From Xanthomonas hydrangeae (GTDB lineage: Bacteria > Pseudomonadota > Gammaproteobacteria > Xanthomonadales > Xanthomonadaceae), in NCBI GenBank assembly GCA_905142475.1, contig LR990730.1, forward strand, positions 620,001 through 684,000: a stretch of DNA of 64,000 nucleotides. The letters are read 5' to 3'. The notes under the pieces are model-generated. The model made no database searches, was not told the DNA's origin, and saw nothing but the letters and a program-made list of their open reading frames with translations. Shown here in pieces: positions 1-9,725 of the stretch (the stretch's first letter is position 1; the number at the start of each line of letters is the position of its first letter). The position numbers and the translations under genes are program-made.

Positions 1-2742
1 GCCCATCATCGACAGCATCAACATCGCCGCGCCGAACACCACCAGATACACGCCGATATCGAAACCCAGCGCGCTGGCCAGTTCCAGCTCACCCAATAGC
101 GGCAACGGAATCTCCACATGCCCGCTGCTCAAGAACGGCATGCCGAACAGCAGCGAGCCCGCACCGCTGACCAGTGCGAACAACAGCCCGATGCCGATCA
201 GGCGGATGTAATCGAAACCGAAGCGCGATTCCACCGAGGCGGTGCCCTGAATCACGTACTGCATCAGTAGCGGCACCGCCAGTACCAGGCCGGCGATGAA
301 GCCGCCACCGGGCGCGTTATGGCTGCGCAGGAACAGAAACAGCGACACCGTCAGCGTCAGCGGGAACATGATCTGCGCCAGATCGGCCGGCACCGGCAAC
401 TTGATCGGCGGCCCCGGCATGCTGCGCTCCGGCGCCATGCGCGAGCGCCGCAGCAGGGCATGCACCACCAGCCCGGCAATGGCGAACACGGTGATCTCGC
501 CAAAGGTGTCGAACCCGCGGAAATCCACCAGGATCACGTTGACCACGTTGTGGCCGTACGCTTCCGGCAGCGCACGCTGCAGCATTTCGCCGGCCAAGGT
601 GTGGCTGGGCTGTGTCATCAAGGTGTAGGCCAGGGCGGCCAAGCCGGCGCCACCGACGATGGCAATGGCGGCATCGCGGATCTTGCGCAAGCGCGCAGGC
701 TCGGGCAACGAGCGCTCGGGCAGATAATTCATCGCCAGCAGCATCAGCACCAGCGTCACCATCTCCACCAGCAACTGCGTCAAGGCAAGATCCGGTGCCG
801 ACAGGAACACGAAGGTCAGGCTGACCGCCAGGCCGGTGCCGCCCAGCACCAGCACCGCCAGCAGGCGCTGCTTGTACAGGAACAGGCTGCCCAGTGCGCA
901 GGCGATCATCAGCAGCCATACCGTCCAGCCCAGCAGCGGCATCGGCGTGGGGGCAGGCCAGGCCGGCAGCGTGCCGCCCTGCAGGAACGGGACCAGCGCC
1001 ACCACCACCGCACTCAACACCAGCAACATCAGCATGCGTTGCAGATTGCCGTTGGTGACCGCATCGGTCATGCGCGCGGTGGCGGCATACAGTGCGCGCA
1101 GATTCCAGTTGAACAGCGCTTTGCCCGGCGAGCGGTTCTGGATCGCATACAGGTCCAGCGTGCGGCGCAGCGCCATGTACAACAGCGTGCCACCCACCAT
1201 GCCGGCGATGCTCATCGCCAATGGCCAGTTCCAGCCATGCCACAGGGCCAGGCTGTAGTCGGGCAACCTGTCGCCCAGGATCGCGCTTGCACCGGCGCGC
1301 AGCACCGGCGCGATCGTCCATGCCGGCACGATGCCCACCGCCACGCAGATCAACACCAGCACCTCCACCGGAATCTTCATCCAGCGCGGCGGCTCGTGCG
1401 GGGTGGTGTCCAGATCGCGTGGGCCCTGGCCGAAGAAGGTGTCGTGCACGAAGCGCAGGCTGTAGGCCACGCCGAGCAGGCCGGCCAGCAGCGCAGCGAT
1501 GCTGGCCAGCACGCGCATCGCCTGCGGCGCTTCGGTTTCCAGTGCGACGGCGAAAAACATTTCCTTCGACAGGAAGCCGTTGAGCAGCGGAACGCCGGCC
1601 ATCGCCAACGAGGCGATGATCGCCAGCGCGCTGGTGAATGGCATCAGGCGGCGCAAATTGCCCAGCTTGCGCATGTCGCGCGTGCCGGTCTCGTGGTCGA
1701 TGATGCCGGCGGCCATGAACAACGAGGCCTTGAACACCGCATGGTTGAGGATATGGAACACGCCGGCCACCACCGCCATCGGCGTGGACAGACCGAACAG
1801 CATCGTGATCAAGCCCAGATGCGAAATGGTCGAATACGCCAGCACGCCTTTGAGATCGTGCTGAAAGATCGCATGCCAGGCGCCCAGCAATAGCGTGATC
1901 GCACCGATGCTGGTGACCGTGTAGAAAAACAGGTCGGTGCCGGCCAGTGCCGGGTGCAGACGCGCCAGCAGGAACACCCCGGCCTTCACCATCGTGGCCG
2001 AGTGCAGATACGCCGAGACCGGCGTCGGCGCGGCCATCGCATGCGGCAGCCAGAAGTGGAACGGAAACTGCGCACTCTTGGTGAAGATGCCCAGCAGCAC
2101 CAGGCCCAACGCATACGGATACAGCGGGCTGGCGCGAATGAGATCGCCGGCCGCCAGCACCGCATCCAGCTGAAAACTGCCGACGATGCGGCCGATCATC
2201 AAGATGCCGCCCAGCAACGCCAGGCCGCCACCGGCGGTCAGCACGAACGCCATGCGCGCACCCTCACGTGCGTCCTTGCGGTGCGACCAGAAGCCGATCA
2301 ACAGGAACGAGCTGATGCTGGTGAGTTCCCAGAACACCATCAGCAGCAGCAGATTGCCCGACAACACCATGCCGAGCATCGCGCCCATGAACAGCATGAG
2401 ATAGGCGAAAAAGCGCGAGGCGCTGTCGCGTGCGCTCAGGTAGTAATGCGCATACATCACCACCAGCGCACCGATGCCCAGCACCAGTAATGCGAACATC
2501 CATGCCAGGCCATCGAGCCGCAGCGAGAACAGCAAACCGATTTGCGGCAACCACGCATGTTTGCTGCGGATCACTTCACCGCGCAGTACCGCCGGTGTCA
2601 GCATCGCCAGGATCAGCAGCCCGCCCAACGGCGCGGCCGCAGCCAACCACGCAGTGATCGAACGGGAGGTGCGCCAGAACAGCGCGGTGGCGGCCGCCAT
2701 CACGAAGGGCAGCGCGAGCAGGATTTCCAACGAAAAAGGCAT
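1..2742 (-). CDS. mrpA: Monovalent cation/H+ antiporter subunit A (MrpA/MrpB fusion), 3' end off-window
   Basis: The reading frame is open from an ATG at 2742 to the left edge, so at least 914 residues are present and the C-terminus is missing. The protein is almost wholly hydrophobic and reads as a proton-translocating NADH-dehydrogenase-subunit-5-like module (the MrpA/PhaA family). Near its distal end is the MrpB-type signature HNAPGGGFIAG (around 300-340 on the plus strand), which indicates an A-B fusion as in PhaAB of proteobacteria. Such subunits work in a multi-protein inner-membrane complex exchanging Na+ or K+ for H+. The remaining mrp/pha subunits would be expected left of the window. 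The family is clear; the exact ion is not. Confidence 0.88.
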   Translation of the reverse strand, partial: MPFSLEILLALPFVMAAATALFWRTSRSITAWLAAAAPLGGLLILAMLTPAVLRGEVIRSKHAWLPQIGLLFSLRLDGLAWMFALLVLGIGALVVMYAHYYLSARDSASRFFAYLMLFMGAMLGMVLSGNLLLLMVFWELTSISSFLLIGFWSHRKDAREGARMAFVLTAGGGLALLGGILMIGRIVGSFQLDAVLAAGDLIRASPLYPYALGLVLLGIFTKSAQFPFHFWLPHAMAAPTPVSAYLHSATMVKAGVFLLARLHPALAGTDLFFYTVTSIGAITLLLGAWHAIFQHDLKGVLAYSTISHLGLITMLFGLSTPMAVVAGVFHILNHAVFKASLFMAAGIIDHETGTRDMRKLGNLRRLMPFTSALAIIASLAMAGVPLLNGFLSKEMFFAVALETEAPQAMRVLASIAALLAGLLGVAYSLRFVHDTFFGQGPRDLDTTPHEPPRWMKIPVEVLVLICVAVGIVPAWTIAPVLRAGASAILGDRLPDYSLALWHGWNWPLAMSIAGMVGGTLLYMALRRTLDLYAIQNRSPGKALFNWNLRALYAATARMTDAVTNGNLQRMLMLLVLSAVVVALVPFLQGGTLPAWPAPTPMPLLGWTVWLLMIACALGSLFLYKQRLLAVLVLGGTGLAVSLTFVFLSAPDLALTQLLVEMVTLVLMLLAMNYLPERSLPEPARLRKIRDAAIAIVGGAGLAALAYTLMTQPSHTLAGEMLQRALPEAYGHNVVNVILVDFRGFDTFGEITVFAIAGLVVHALLRRSRMAPERSMPGPPIKLPVPADLAQIMFPLTLTVSLFLFLRSHNAPGGGFIAGLVLAVPLLMQYVIQGTASVESRFGFDYIRLIGIGLLFALVSGAGSLLFGMPFLSSGHVEIPLPLLGELELASALGFDIGVYLVVFGAAMLMLSMMG

Positions 2743-2875
2743 GCAGGGAACACAAGATTCGCGAGCAGGCCAGAGAGTTTAACAAAACGTTGACTGACGT
2801 CCGCGTCAACGTCGCCGCCGCACGCATGCGGAAATCGCCGCTGGATCGGCGTCGCATCGCTGCGTTGCACTCGCT

Positions 2876-3811
2876 ATGCTGGGCTCACCCAGACTGCATC
2901 CGAGCCCTGTGACTGCCGCCAATCCCGCTCCGTCCACTGCTGTCTCTGCGCCACGCGCCCTGGTGTTCGGCGGCAGCGGGCAGATTGGCGAACGCCTGCT
3001 GACGCGGTTATTGAGCCGTGGCTGGCAGGTCACGGCGTGGTCGCGGCAGCCGCGTGCGGCGCGTACCGGGTTGATCTGGCGGCAAGGCGATCTGGCTGTG
3101 CCGGCAGCGGCAGGCGAAGCGTTCGAGGTGATCTTCAGTTGCGGCCCGCTGGATCATTTCGCACGTTGGTATGCCGAAAATCCGGTGGTCGCCCCGCGCA
3201 TTGTGGCGTTCGGTTCCACCAGCCTGGAGGTCAAGGAACATTCGATCGACGCGGCTGAGCGCGATGTGGCCCAGCGCCTGGCAAACGCCGAACAGGCGCT
3301 GTTTTCTGCAGCGCAGGCGCGCGGCGCAACCGCAACGGTGCTGCGCCCGACGTTGGTCTACGGCGCCGGGCGCGACCGCACGCTCACCCAGATCGCCAGC
3401 TTGGCGCAGCGCACCGGCGCGTTCGTGTTGCCGGCCAACGCCACCGGTTTACGTCAGCCGGTGCATGTGGACGATCTGGCCAGCGCCGCGCTGGCGGTAG
3501 TCGCCCAGCCGGCCACGCAGCAGCGCAGTTATGCGGTGGGCGGTGGCGAAGTGTTGGCCTACATGCAGATGGTGGAGCGCGTGCTGGCTGCGTTGCCACG
3601 ACCGGCGCGGTTGTATCAGATGCCGCCGACGCTGTTCGGGTTGGCGCTGAGCGCTGCGCAACGGCTGGGCCGCCTGCGTGGCATGAATGCAGCGGCGTTG
3701 CAGCGCATGCGCGATGACCTGGTGTTCGATCTGGAACCGGCGCGCCGCGATTTCGGTTACGCGCCGCGTGCGTTTCGTCCGTTGCCGGAAGAACTCGGCG
3801 TTCGCGAGTGA
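2876..3811 (+). CDS. NAD(P)-dependent epimerase/dehydratase-like SDR protein
   Basis: 311 residues. A Rossmann dinucleotide-binding motif GGSGQIG lies near residues 28-34, followed by alternating hydrophobic strands and helices typical of extended/atypical SDR proteins. The family usually acts on nucleotide sugars, or serves as NAD(P)-binding oxidoreductases; no substrate can be read from the sequence. The ATG at 2876 is used here, but a GTG at 2911 would remove a Pro/Ala-rich extension and begin closer to the Rossmann fold. It is divergent from the antiporter gene and convergent with the DUF962 gene (15 bp between stops). Confidence 0.75.
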   Translation: MLGSPRLHPSPVTAANPAPSTAVSAPRALVFGGSGQIGERLLTRLLSRGWQVTAWSRQPRAARTGLIWRQGDLAVPAAAGEAFEVIFSCGPLDHFARWYAENPVVAPRIVAFGSTSLEVKEHSIDAAERDVAQRLANAEQALFSAAQARGATATVLRPTLVYGAGRDRTLTQIASLAQRTGAFVLPANATGLRQPVHVDDLASAALAVVAQPATQQRSYAVGGGEVLAYMQMVERVLAALPRPARLYQMPPTLFGLALSAAQRLGRLRGMNAAALQRMRDDLVFDLEPARRDFGYAPRAFRPLPEELGVRE

Positions 3812-3826
3812 GGTTGGTGCGTCGAG

Positions 3827-4312
3827 CTAGTAGCGCCAACCCAGCTGGCGATACACCTTGGCCAACACCCAGATCGGCCCGATCAGCAGATAGGTCAGAT
3901 CGGTCAGAAAGCTCGGCTTGCGGCCTTCGATCTTGTGGCCCACGAACTGTGCGATCCAGGCCAGCACGAACACCGCCACGCCCAACGTGAACACGCCGCC
4001 CAGGCCAAGCTTGCTCTCGATCAAGCGGCACAGACAGCCGAAGAAGAAGAAGATGCCCAGCATGCCCAACCCCAGCGGGCGCGACAGCCGGTTGTAGTAC
4101 GACCACACCGCGAACATCGACAGCGCCGCCCACACGCCGCTACTGAACCAGGTGCCGCCCACCGGGATGCACCACAGCAAGGCCACCACCGACCACAGGA
4201 TCGCCGGCACTGCCAGCACATGGATCTGCTGGTTGGTGGCGTTTTGATGATCGTCGGAATAGCTGGCGAAATAGCGGTCGATCGGTCGCGCGGTCGTGGT
4301 GCGTTCGGTCAT
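3827..4312 (-). CDS. DUF962 / Mpo1-like membrane protein
   Basis: 161 residues with four hydrophobic helices and the N-terminal pattern of the DUF962 (YGL010w/Mpo1-like) family, including an early HQNATNQQIH stretch. Yeast Mpo1 is an Fe2+-dependent dioxygenase in fatty-acid alpha-oxidation; the function of bacterial members is not established, so only the family is claimed. The start at 4312 is chosen because GGGAGGG lies directly upstream; the open frame extends further 5' but without a ribosome site. It is downstream of, and on the same strand as, the metalloprotease gene. Confidence 0.8.
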   Translation of the reverse strand: MTERTTTARPIDRYFASYSDDHQNATNQQIHVLAVPAILWSVVALLWCIPVGGTWFSSGVWAALSMFAVWSYYNRLSRPLGLGMLGIFFFFGCLCRLIESKLGLGGVFTLGVAVFVLAWIAQFVGHKIEGRKPSFLTDLTYLLIGPIWVLAKVYRQLGWRY

Positions 4313-4411
4313 GTTCCCTCCCAGGAATGACCCAAGCATACGCGCGCGGATGGCGCTGTGGCAGCCGGGCACCTTGCCACGCGCCGGTCGCGTGGCAAGG
4401 GCCGGCATGCA

Positions 4412-6007
4412 TCAGTTGACCGACACCGCGCTCCACGCTGCGGCAACCGCGCGGTATTGCGTGGAGGTGCTGCCATACAGATCGGTGGCCGCGCTCAACG
4501 TGGCCCTGCGTGCGGCCGCATAGTTGGTCGATGAGGTCATGTAGACCGTCAACGCGCGGTACCAGATGCGGCTGGCTGCGGCACGGCCGATCGACGTCAA
4601 CGCGGTATTGCCGTTGCACACCAGCCCGGCCGGCGTCACGTTCCAGCTGGTGCCCGCACCAAAGCCGCTCGGCACCACCGCCCCTTCGGCCAGCAGATAG
4701 TAGAAATGGTTGGCCACCCCCGAGCTGTAGTGCACGTTGAGCGAGCCCAGGCTGCTGCTGTAGCAATCCGGCGAATCGCCATCCAGGCTCGGCTTGAACA
4801 TGTAGCGCAACGCCAGCGTGCCGCTGCTGTTGCCGGGGACGATCTTTTCGCCGATCAGATAATTGCCCGGCTGCGCGCTGTTGTTGGCGGAGTACTCCAC
4901 CATCGCGCCCATGATGTCGGAAGTGGCTTCGTTCAAACCACCGGACTCGCCCGAGTACACCAACCGTGCGGTACGGCTGGTCACGCCATGGGTCATCTCG
5001 TGCCCGGCCACATCCACCGAGACCAGCGGCGTGAAGGTGCTGCCGTCGCCATCGCCGAAGGTCATGCAGAAGCAGCTGTCCTGCCAGAATGCGTTGTTGT
5101 ACCGGCTACCGTAATGCACCCGGCTGCGCGCACCCGCGCCATCGTTGGCGATGCCGCTGCGCGCATGGGCGGTGCGGAAGTAGTCCCAGGTCAAGGCCAC
5201 GCCGTAATGCGCATCCACCGCTGCCGTCACCGTATCGCTGTTGGCGCCGCTGCCCCAGGCGTTGTCGGCATCGGTGACCAGCGTGCCGTTGCCGGAGGTG
5301 CTGTTGCGCATGTTGTAAGTGGCACCGCTACCGCGGCTCAGATCGGTCAGCTCGTAACCGCTGCTGCAACGCGTTGTCGATAATCCAACGTTGCCTGCAT
5401 ACAGCGAACGCCCGGTGCCGGTCGCGCTGGTGCCGCCACTGCACACGGTGTGCACCGTATCCCAGGAGTCGAGAATGCGTTGATTGACCGCATCGACGAT
5501 GTAATGCATCTCGGTGGGCGTCTGGTCGGGCTTGATGCCGCTGTAGATCACTTCGTAGACCAGTCGCGGTGCACCCTGGCGGGCATACAGCGCCAGACTT
5601 GCGCGCGGTGCGGCATCTTGTTCCACATCGAACTGCGCACCGGCCGCGCGCATGGCCGTGTCGGCATCGATGCCCGGTACGATGGCCGGGCGCACGTTGG
5701 TGTCCATGGTCTGGCTCAACTGACGCATTACCCCGCGCCGCGAATGCACCACCACATCGCCGCCGATGACCGGCAAGCCCTGATAGGTGCGATCGAAGCG
5801 CACATGCTCGGTGCCATCGGCATCGACAATGCTGTCGCGCGCGACAAACGTATCGGCGGCTGCACGATTGGCCAACGCCGCAGCGTTGTTGCCCAACAAC
5901 GATTGCGCGCGCGCTACCGCGGCATCGGCGGAAAGATCCGCAGCACTGGCGACAGCAGACAACGATAGCGCGCAGCAGATCGCTGCGCCCAACACATGGA
6001 ATTGCAT
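4412..6007 (-). CDS. Secreted M4-family (thermolysin-like) neutral metalloprotease
   Basis: 531 residues as a prepro-enzyme. A signal peptide (MQFHVLGAAICCALSLSAVA, cleavage after an Ala-rich site) is followed by a roughly 170-residue FTP/PepSY-type propeptide, then the catalytic domain. The zinc motif HEMTH near residue 334 and the downstream GGLNEATSD supply the two His and the Glu zinc ligands of M4 peptidases, so the enzyme should be active. Xanthomonads export such proteases through the type II system to degrade host proteins. An upstream in-frame Met (6034) is less likely because the signal sequence begins at 6007. It precedes the XVIPCD effector locus. Confidence 0.92.
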   Translation of the reverse strand: MQFHVLGAAICCALSLSAVASAADLSADAAVARAQSLLGNNAAALANRAAADTFVARDSIVDADGTEHVRFDRTYQGLPVIGGDVVVHSRRGVMRQLSQTMDTNVRPAIVPGIDADTAMRAAGAQFDVEQDAAPRASLALYARQGAPRLVYEVIYSGIKPDQTPTEMHYIVDAVNQRILDSWDTVHTVCSGGTSATGTGRSLYAGNVGLSTTRCSSGYELTDLSRGSGATYNMRNSTSGNGTLVTDADNAWGSGANSDTVTAAVDAHYGVALTWDYFRTAHARSGIANDGAGARSRVHYGSRYNNAFWQDSCFCMTFGDGDGSTFTPLVSVDVAGHEMTHGVTSRTARLVYSGESGGLNEATSDIMGAMVEYSANNSAQPGNYLIGEKIVPGNSSGTLALRYMFKPSLDGDSPDCYSSSLGSLNVHYSSGVANHFYYLLAEGAVVPSGFGAGTSWNVTPAGLVCNGNTALTSIGRAAASRIWYRALTVYMTSSTNYAAARRATLSAATDLYGSTSTQYRAVAAAWSAVSVN

Positions 6008-6387
6008 GACGACTCTCTCCCAGGAAACGTGCAATGCAAAGATCGGCGGCGACGAGCATCAGCCGATCGCGAATGGCAGCAGGGTGCCGGCAGCCAACCT
6101 TGCACAGTCTGTGAGAGCGCAGTAGTAAAAATTACAGTTGTGTCGCGTTCTGTGCGCCGCGCCACTTTGCGTTGTGGAGCGCATCGCAGACAGATGCAAG
6201 ATGCGCTGCATGATCGGCGCTCATCGCGCTGCGGACGTATATCGCAGCGCTGTTCTACAAGATCGCTGTTTCTACAAGAATGTGTCGGCGCCCAGTGACA
6301 CGCGGTGCGCCAGGGAGCATGCAGTGGTGTTCGATTGCGGCATCGCTTTCAGTCGTGAGCGACGATGGCGATGTAGAGCGCGCGTAC
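6008..6387. other. Intergenic region upstream of the metalloprotease gene
   Basis: This stretch separates the metalloprotease start from the bidirectional terminator that ends the XVIPCD gene. Only low-quality shadow frames occur. It should carry the metalloprotease promoter, but no clear -35/-10 or operator is recognisable. Confidence 0.5.
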
Positions 6388-6421
6388 AAAAAAGCCGGCC
6401 AGAAAACTGGCCGGCTTTTTT
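6388..6421. terminator. Strong intrinsic terminator, bidirectional
   Basis: A 15-bp perfect inverted repeat (AAAAAAGCCGGCCAG with its complement) around an AAAA loop, flanked by A and T runs so that it has a U-tract on either strand. It lies 18 bp past the stop of the minus-strand XVIPCD gene. Confidence 0.9.
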
Positions 6422-6438
6422 GATGCATTGCTGCACCC

Positions 6439-8169
6439 TCAGCGGCCGCCGATGGCGACCTTGTGCTGCTCGTCCTGCGTCTGTTGCTGCTGCGTCTGGC
6501 CAGCCAGCAACTGCGCACTGGTCTGCTCCAGCGTGGGAGCGGGCTGATTCAGATCCACTGCCGCACGGAAGCCTGGCGTGGTTCCCATGACGAACGCCTT
6601 ACCGTTTTGTACCGTGACGTCCTGCAGCTTGTCGGCAGAATCGATGCCGTTCTGCTTGGCCTGCAAGGTGACGTGGGCCGCCGTTTCGTTGGAGATCATG
6701 CTTGGCAGCCTGCTGCGGATCGCGGTGTGCAGCGCATGGTCCGGATGCGAGGCATCGTTCAACGATGGGCCCTTCGGCGCGGCCTGCTGCGTCTGGCCTG
6801 CCTGCGTCTGGGCCTGCGCCGGCAACGCGGACAAGGCGGCCTGCGTATTGCGGCCCACCACGCCGTCGGGCTGCAGCCCATGCTGCTTCTGGAATGCGAT
6901 CACCGCCTCACGCGTGTTGTCGCCGAAGCGGCCATCCTCGGCAAGCCGGTTCCCCTGCGCATCGCGCACGCCGAGTCGGTTGAGATCCTGCTGCATCTTG
7001 CCGACATCGGGATTGTGATCGCCCTGACGCAGCGTGCCGTTGCCAGCGTGTGTCGATGCTTGAGCCTGACGAGCGCCTGATTCCTGATGATGGCCTTGAT
7101 TCCAGAACGTCTCCGGACTGGTCAGCTTGCCGTTGGCATCGCGCAGTTGGTAATGCACGTGCTGTGCGTACTGGTTGGCACCGTTCGGGCCGCGTCCCCC
7201 CATCGTACCGATGGCATCGCCCGCAGACAGCGCCTGGCCTTCTTTGACCTTGAGCCCTTCCAGATGCAGGATCTCGTGCGAATTGCCCTGCGCATCGCGA
7301 ATCTTGACGGTGCCGTAGTTGCCACCGGCGAACGTGACGGTTCCCGCGACCGGAGAATGCACGGTCGGATGCTGCAGATTGCGACCAGCCTGGCCACCCT
7401 CGTAATTGAAGTCCGTACCGCCGTGCGGACCACGGCTGCCGCGGTGCTCGCCGTAATGGCCAGTGATATGCGGATCGGTACTGCCCTGGCCCGGCAGCAT
7501 GCGTTCCATCGTCTGCTGGAAGTTACTGCGAGCGGCATGGCTGGGTTCGGCTGGGTGCGCCGCTGGCGCCGAGCGATCCACTGCGTTTCCCCGTGTCTGG
7601 GCGAGGCGCTGATCTACGAACTGGGTGTAATTGTCCAGGTGAGGGGCGATTTCGCGCCGGGATAGAGCAAGGCCACCATAATCTTTGCTGGGACCATCGT
7701 GGTGATACTTGTAAATGTAATCCTCGTCCTGGCCGCGGCTACGCGCGAGATCGCGGTTATCGATGAAATGTTGCACCAATGCCTGCGACTGCGTCTGCAC
7801 ATCGAAGCGGTTGGACGTGGTGACCCCGTAATGTGCACCGGTGCGATCAATAAATTGACCCAGACCCGAAGCAGACGTGGTCCCCGCAGCTGCGTCAGGA
7901 TTGAAGCCCGATTCGACCCGGGCGATGGCTAGAACATAAGCGGTCTCACGCGATGAAAGCCCGGCATCCTGCGAGGCATCGATGAGGCTATCGATCACCC
8001 GCGATTGGGTCTGTGGACTGGCATCGCCCCAGCGACGCGATTCGCCGTGCAGTCGGCCATCTGCGCTGTCAATGGGCTCGCGATAATGGCTCCACGGTTT
8101 GATCCGGTCGCTGCTATACGCAGCGCCGCGTGGCTGAAGCATCTCGGTATAGATCGTGTTGTCGGTCAT
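6439..8169 (-). CDS. Type IV-secreted antibacterial effector (X-Tfe): lytic transglycosylase-like + M23 peptidase + PG-binding + XVIPCD
   Basis: 576 residues with four modules. An N-terminal lysozyme/transglycosylase-like region has Glu86 in IARVESGFN and the downstream SASGLGQF. An M23 metallopeptidase spans about 245-345, with H249xxxD253 and H337xH339 as zinc ligands. A type 1 peptidoglycan-binding repeat lies at about 386-447. The C-terminal XVIPCD tail (about 468-576, starting NDASHPDHALH, Gln-rich end) is the signal that binds VirD4 of the Xanthomonas killing type IV system. Known X-Tfes are injected into competitor bacteria. The following lipoprotein gene fits a cognate immunity protein. 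The T4S apparatus itself is not in this window. Confidence 0.92.
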   Translation of the reverse strand: MTDNTIYTEMLQPRGAAYSSDRIKPWSHYREPIDSADGRLHGESRRWGDASPQTQSRVIDSLIDASQDAGLSSRETAYVLAIARVESGFNPDAAAGTTSASGLGQFIDRTGAHYGVTTSNRFDVQTQSQALVQHFIDNRDLARSRGQDEDYIYKYHHDGPSKDYGGLALSRREIAPHLDNYTQFVDQRLAQTRGNAVDRSAPAAHPAEPSHAARSNFQQTMERMLPGQGSTDPHITGHYGEHRGSRGPHGGTDFNYEGGQAGRNLQHPTVHSPVAGTVTFAGGNYGTVKIRDAQGNSHEILHLEGLKVKEGQALSAGDAIGTMGGRGPNGANQYAQHVHYQLRDANGKLTSPETFWNQGHHQESGARQAQASTHAGNGTLRQGDHNPDVGKMQQDLNRLGVRDAQGNRLAEDGRFGDNTREAVIAFQKQHGLQPDGVVGRNTQAALSALPAQAQTQAGQTQQAAPKGPSLNDASHPDHALHTAIRSRLPSMISNETAAHVTLQAKQNGIDSADKLQDVTVQNGKAFVMGTTPGFRAAVDLNQPAPTLEQTSAQLLAGQTQQQQTQDEQHKVAIGGR

Positions 8170-8281
8170 ATCGTGCGTTCCTTTCTATGAGACAGATTCT
8201 TCCTTGTAACGGGTGCTGCTCCATGTACTGCGTACTACCTTCGCCATGCACCGGCATTAGCAGTGCATGAGCATCCTTTGC

Positions 8282-8845
8282 TCAGGGCTGGAAAGGCACC
8301 AGTTCCGGGTGCTTTAGTCCCAACTCTTCGAGCTTGTGTTCGTATTCGTCGTTATTCGGGCTCTGCTGGCCGTCCTGCTCGCGAAGCGGTGGTGCCGCGT
8401 GATTCAGCAACTGACCCTTTGCGTCATAGAGGAAGAACCATTCGCAGAACTCGCAACCATAGGGAAGCTCGCCATACTGGATGACGAAGTAATTGGTTCC
8501 CTTTCCGTCTTCGGCGCAGCCCAGCCCGACCGCCGTGTAGTCCACCATCTCTGCAGGCGGTGCCAATTCCTGGCGCTCGCCATTGCGCTCTATTTCCATG
8601 CGCGTTTTGGGGGAATCACCGCTTTTGGACGGTAGCGCGGTCAGGTGCAGACGCGCGCCAGAGCATTCCTTGATCATGTCATTCTGTCCCTGTTTAGCCG
8701 CTTCCATCGAAGCGGGGGAATGGGCGTTGGAAGTTGGTGCGACCGGTGCGCTGGCAGTGTTATCTGCGACGCCCTGCTTATCACTGCATGCGGCAAGCAA
8801 GAGTGTCAAACCGAGGGCGGGCAGGGTGGAGATAAAGCGTCGCAT
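8282..8845 (-). CDS. Putative lipoprotein, candidate immunity protein (X-Tfi) for the XVIPCD effector
   Basis: 187 residues with a lipoprotein signal peptide ending in the lipobox LLAAC (Cys20), so the mature protein should be periplasmic and lipid-anchored. The remainder is soluble with a few Cys residues (PYGCEFCEW) that could form disulfides. It lies immediately upstream of the XVIPCD hydrolase gene on the same strand (112 bp gap). X-Tfe genes are commonly paired with periplasmic lipoproteins that inhibit them, so the immunity role is inferred from position and localisation only. The start at 8845 is chosen because it begins the signal sequence. Confidence 0.7.
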   Translation of the reverse strand: MRRFISTLPALGLTLLLAACSDKQGVADNTASAPVAPTSNAHSPASMEAAKQGQNDMIKECSGARLHLTALPSKSGDSPKTRMEIERNGERQELAPPAEMVDYTAVGLGCAEDGKGTNYFVIQYGELPYGCEFCEWFFLYDAKGQLLNHAAPPLREQDGQQSPNNDEYEHKLEELGLKHPELVPFQP

Positions 8846-8924
8846 CAGTTCGCTTCCTTGGAGATAAGAGTGACAGGGCCAGTGATCTACACCTGCAGGA
8901 AAACGCTTCCGGTGGCCCATTGCT

Positions 8925-9422
8925 TCATAACGACTGGTCGTCCACCTTCACCAGCGTCCAGCAGGGCTGCTGGGCGAAGTGGTAGACCTGCTGGTCGCCG
9001 GTGTCCGGTGTGCGGACCAGCACCTGGCGGCCTTCAGCCTCCTCGGAGATCGTGATTTCGCGGCCGCCGTTGCGGGCCGCCTCCAGGTTGGGGATCACCG
9101 GCCACTCGACCTTGGCCAGCGGAACCGTGCGCGTCACCGGCGCAGGCTCGGGCTGCGCGTCCGGATCGAGCTGGATCATCGTCAGCGGATCGGCTGTAGC
9201 CTTTTCCTGTACTGCGATGTCCGCGCTGAAGCGTTTCAGAAAGGCGGAGAAGTCGGCATCGGGACAGCTTGTCGCCGGGGCGGGCGTCGTCGGCGCGGCG
9301 GCGGGCGTTGAGGCTGCAGGTGCGGCAGGCGTCGCAACGGTAGCTGGACCCGCCTGTTGAGTGCAGGCAGCAAGCGCCAGGCACAGTGCCAGGGCATGCA
9401 GGGAAATTCGGAAAAGGGCCAA
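8925..9422 (-). CDS. Small putative lipoprotein
   Basis: 165 residues with an N-terminal hydrophobic stretch and lipobox ALAAC (Cys20), then a Pro/Ala/Thr-rich linker to about residue 50, followed by a compact soluble domain. It lies 79 bp upstream of the candidate immunity lipoprotein on the same strand, so all three genes may be co-transcribed. No domain is recognised. It could be a second immunity-type protein for the XVIPCD effector or an unrelated envelope protein. Confidence 0.65.
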   Translation of the reverse strand: MALFRISLHALALCLALAACTQQAGPATVATPAAPAASTPAAAPTTPAPATSCPDADFSAFLKRFSADIAVQEKATADPLTMIQLDPDAQPEPAPVTRTVPLAKVEWPVIPNLEAARNGGREITISEEAEGRQVLVRTPDTGDQQVYHFAQQPCWTLVKVDDQSL

Positions 9423-9725
9423 CGGATCCTCCTGATCGTATCGGGGGCAGCTAGAGCGCGGGCGCGATTCTATCCGTGTGCTGCTTGCAGATATGTGAAG
9501 GCTTGCGGCTTCACCGTTTGCACGAGCTGGCGGGCACCAGGCAGATCAACCGGCCTGGCTATCTGCTCGCCTGACCGTCGTCCCGAAGCCCTTGAAGAAG
9601 TGCGATTGGTCATTTCGCTGTTCGTCCTGTTGCCCTCGGACGCAAGCGTGTTTCAAAACGGCCGTCGATACTAATTACGCGACGGCAATTAGAATCGTGA
9701 GTTTGCCGAGTTTGACTGCCAGCAA
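9423..9725. other. Intergenic stretch without recognisable gene
   Basis: Only a short plus-strand frame of unlikely composition is present. No RNA gene or clear promoter is seen. Confidence 0.4.

Noticed and set aside
317..1321. Long minus-strand frame of 334 codons at the left end
   Set aside because: It lies in another frame of the antiporter gene; its product is Arg/Ala/Gly/His-biased, whereas the open frame from 2742 gives a coherent membrane protein.
9357..9674. Plus-strand frame of 105 codons
   Set aside because: It starts inside the opposite lipoprotein gene, has no ribosome site and shows no protein-like pattern.
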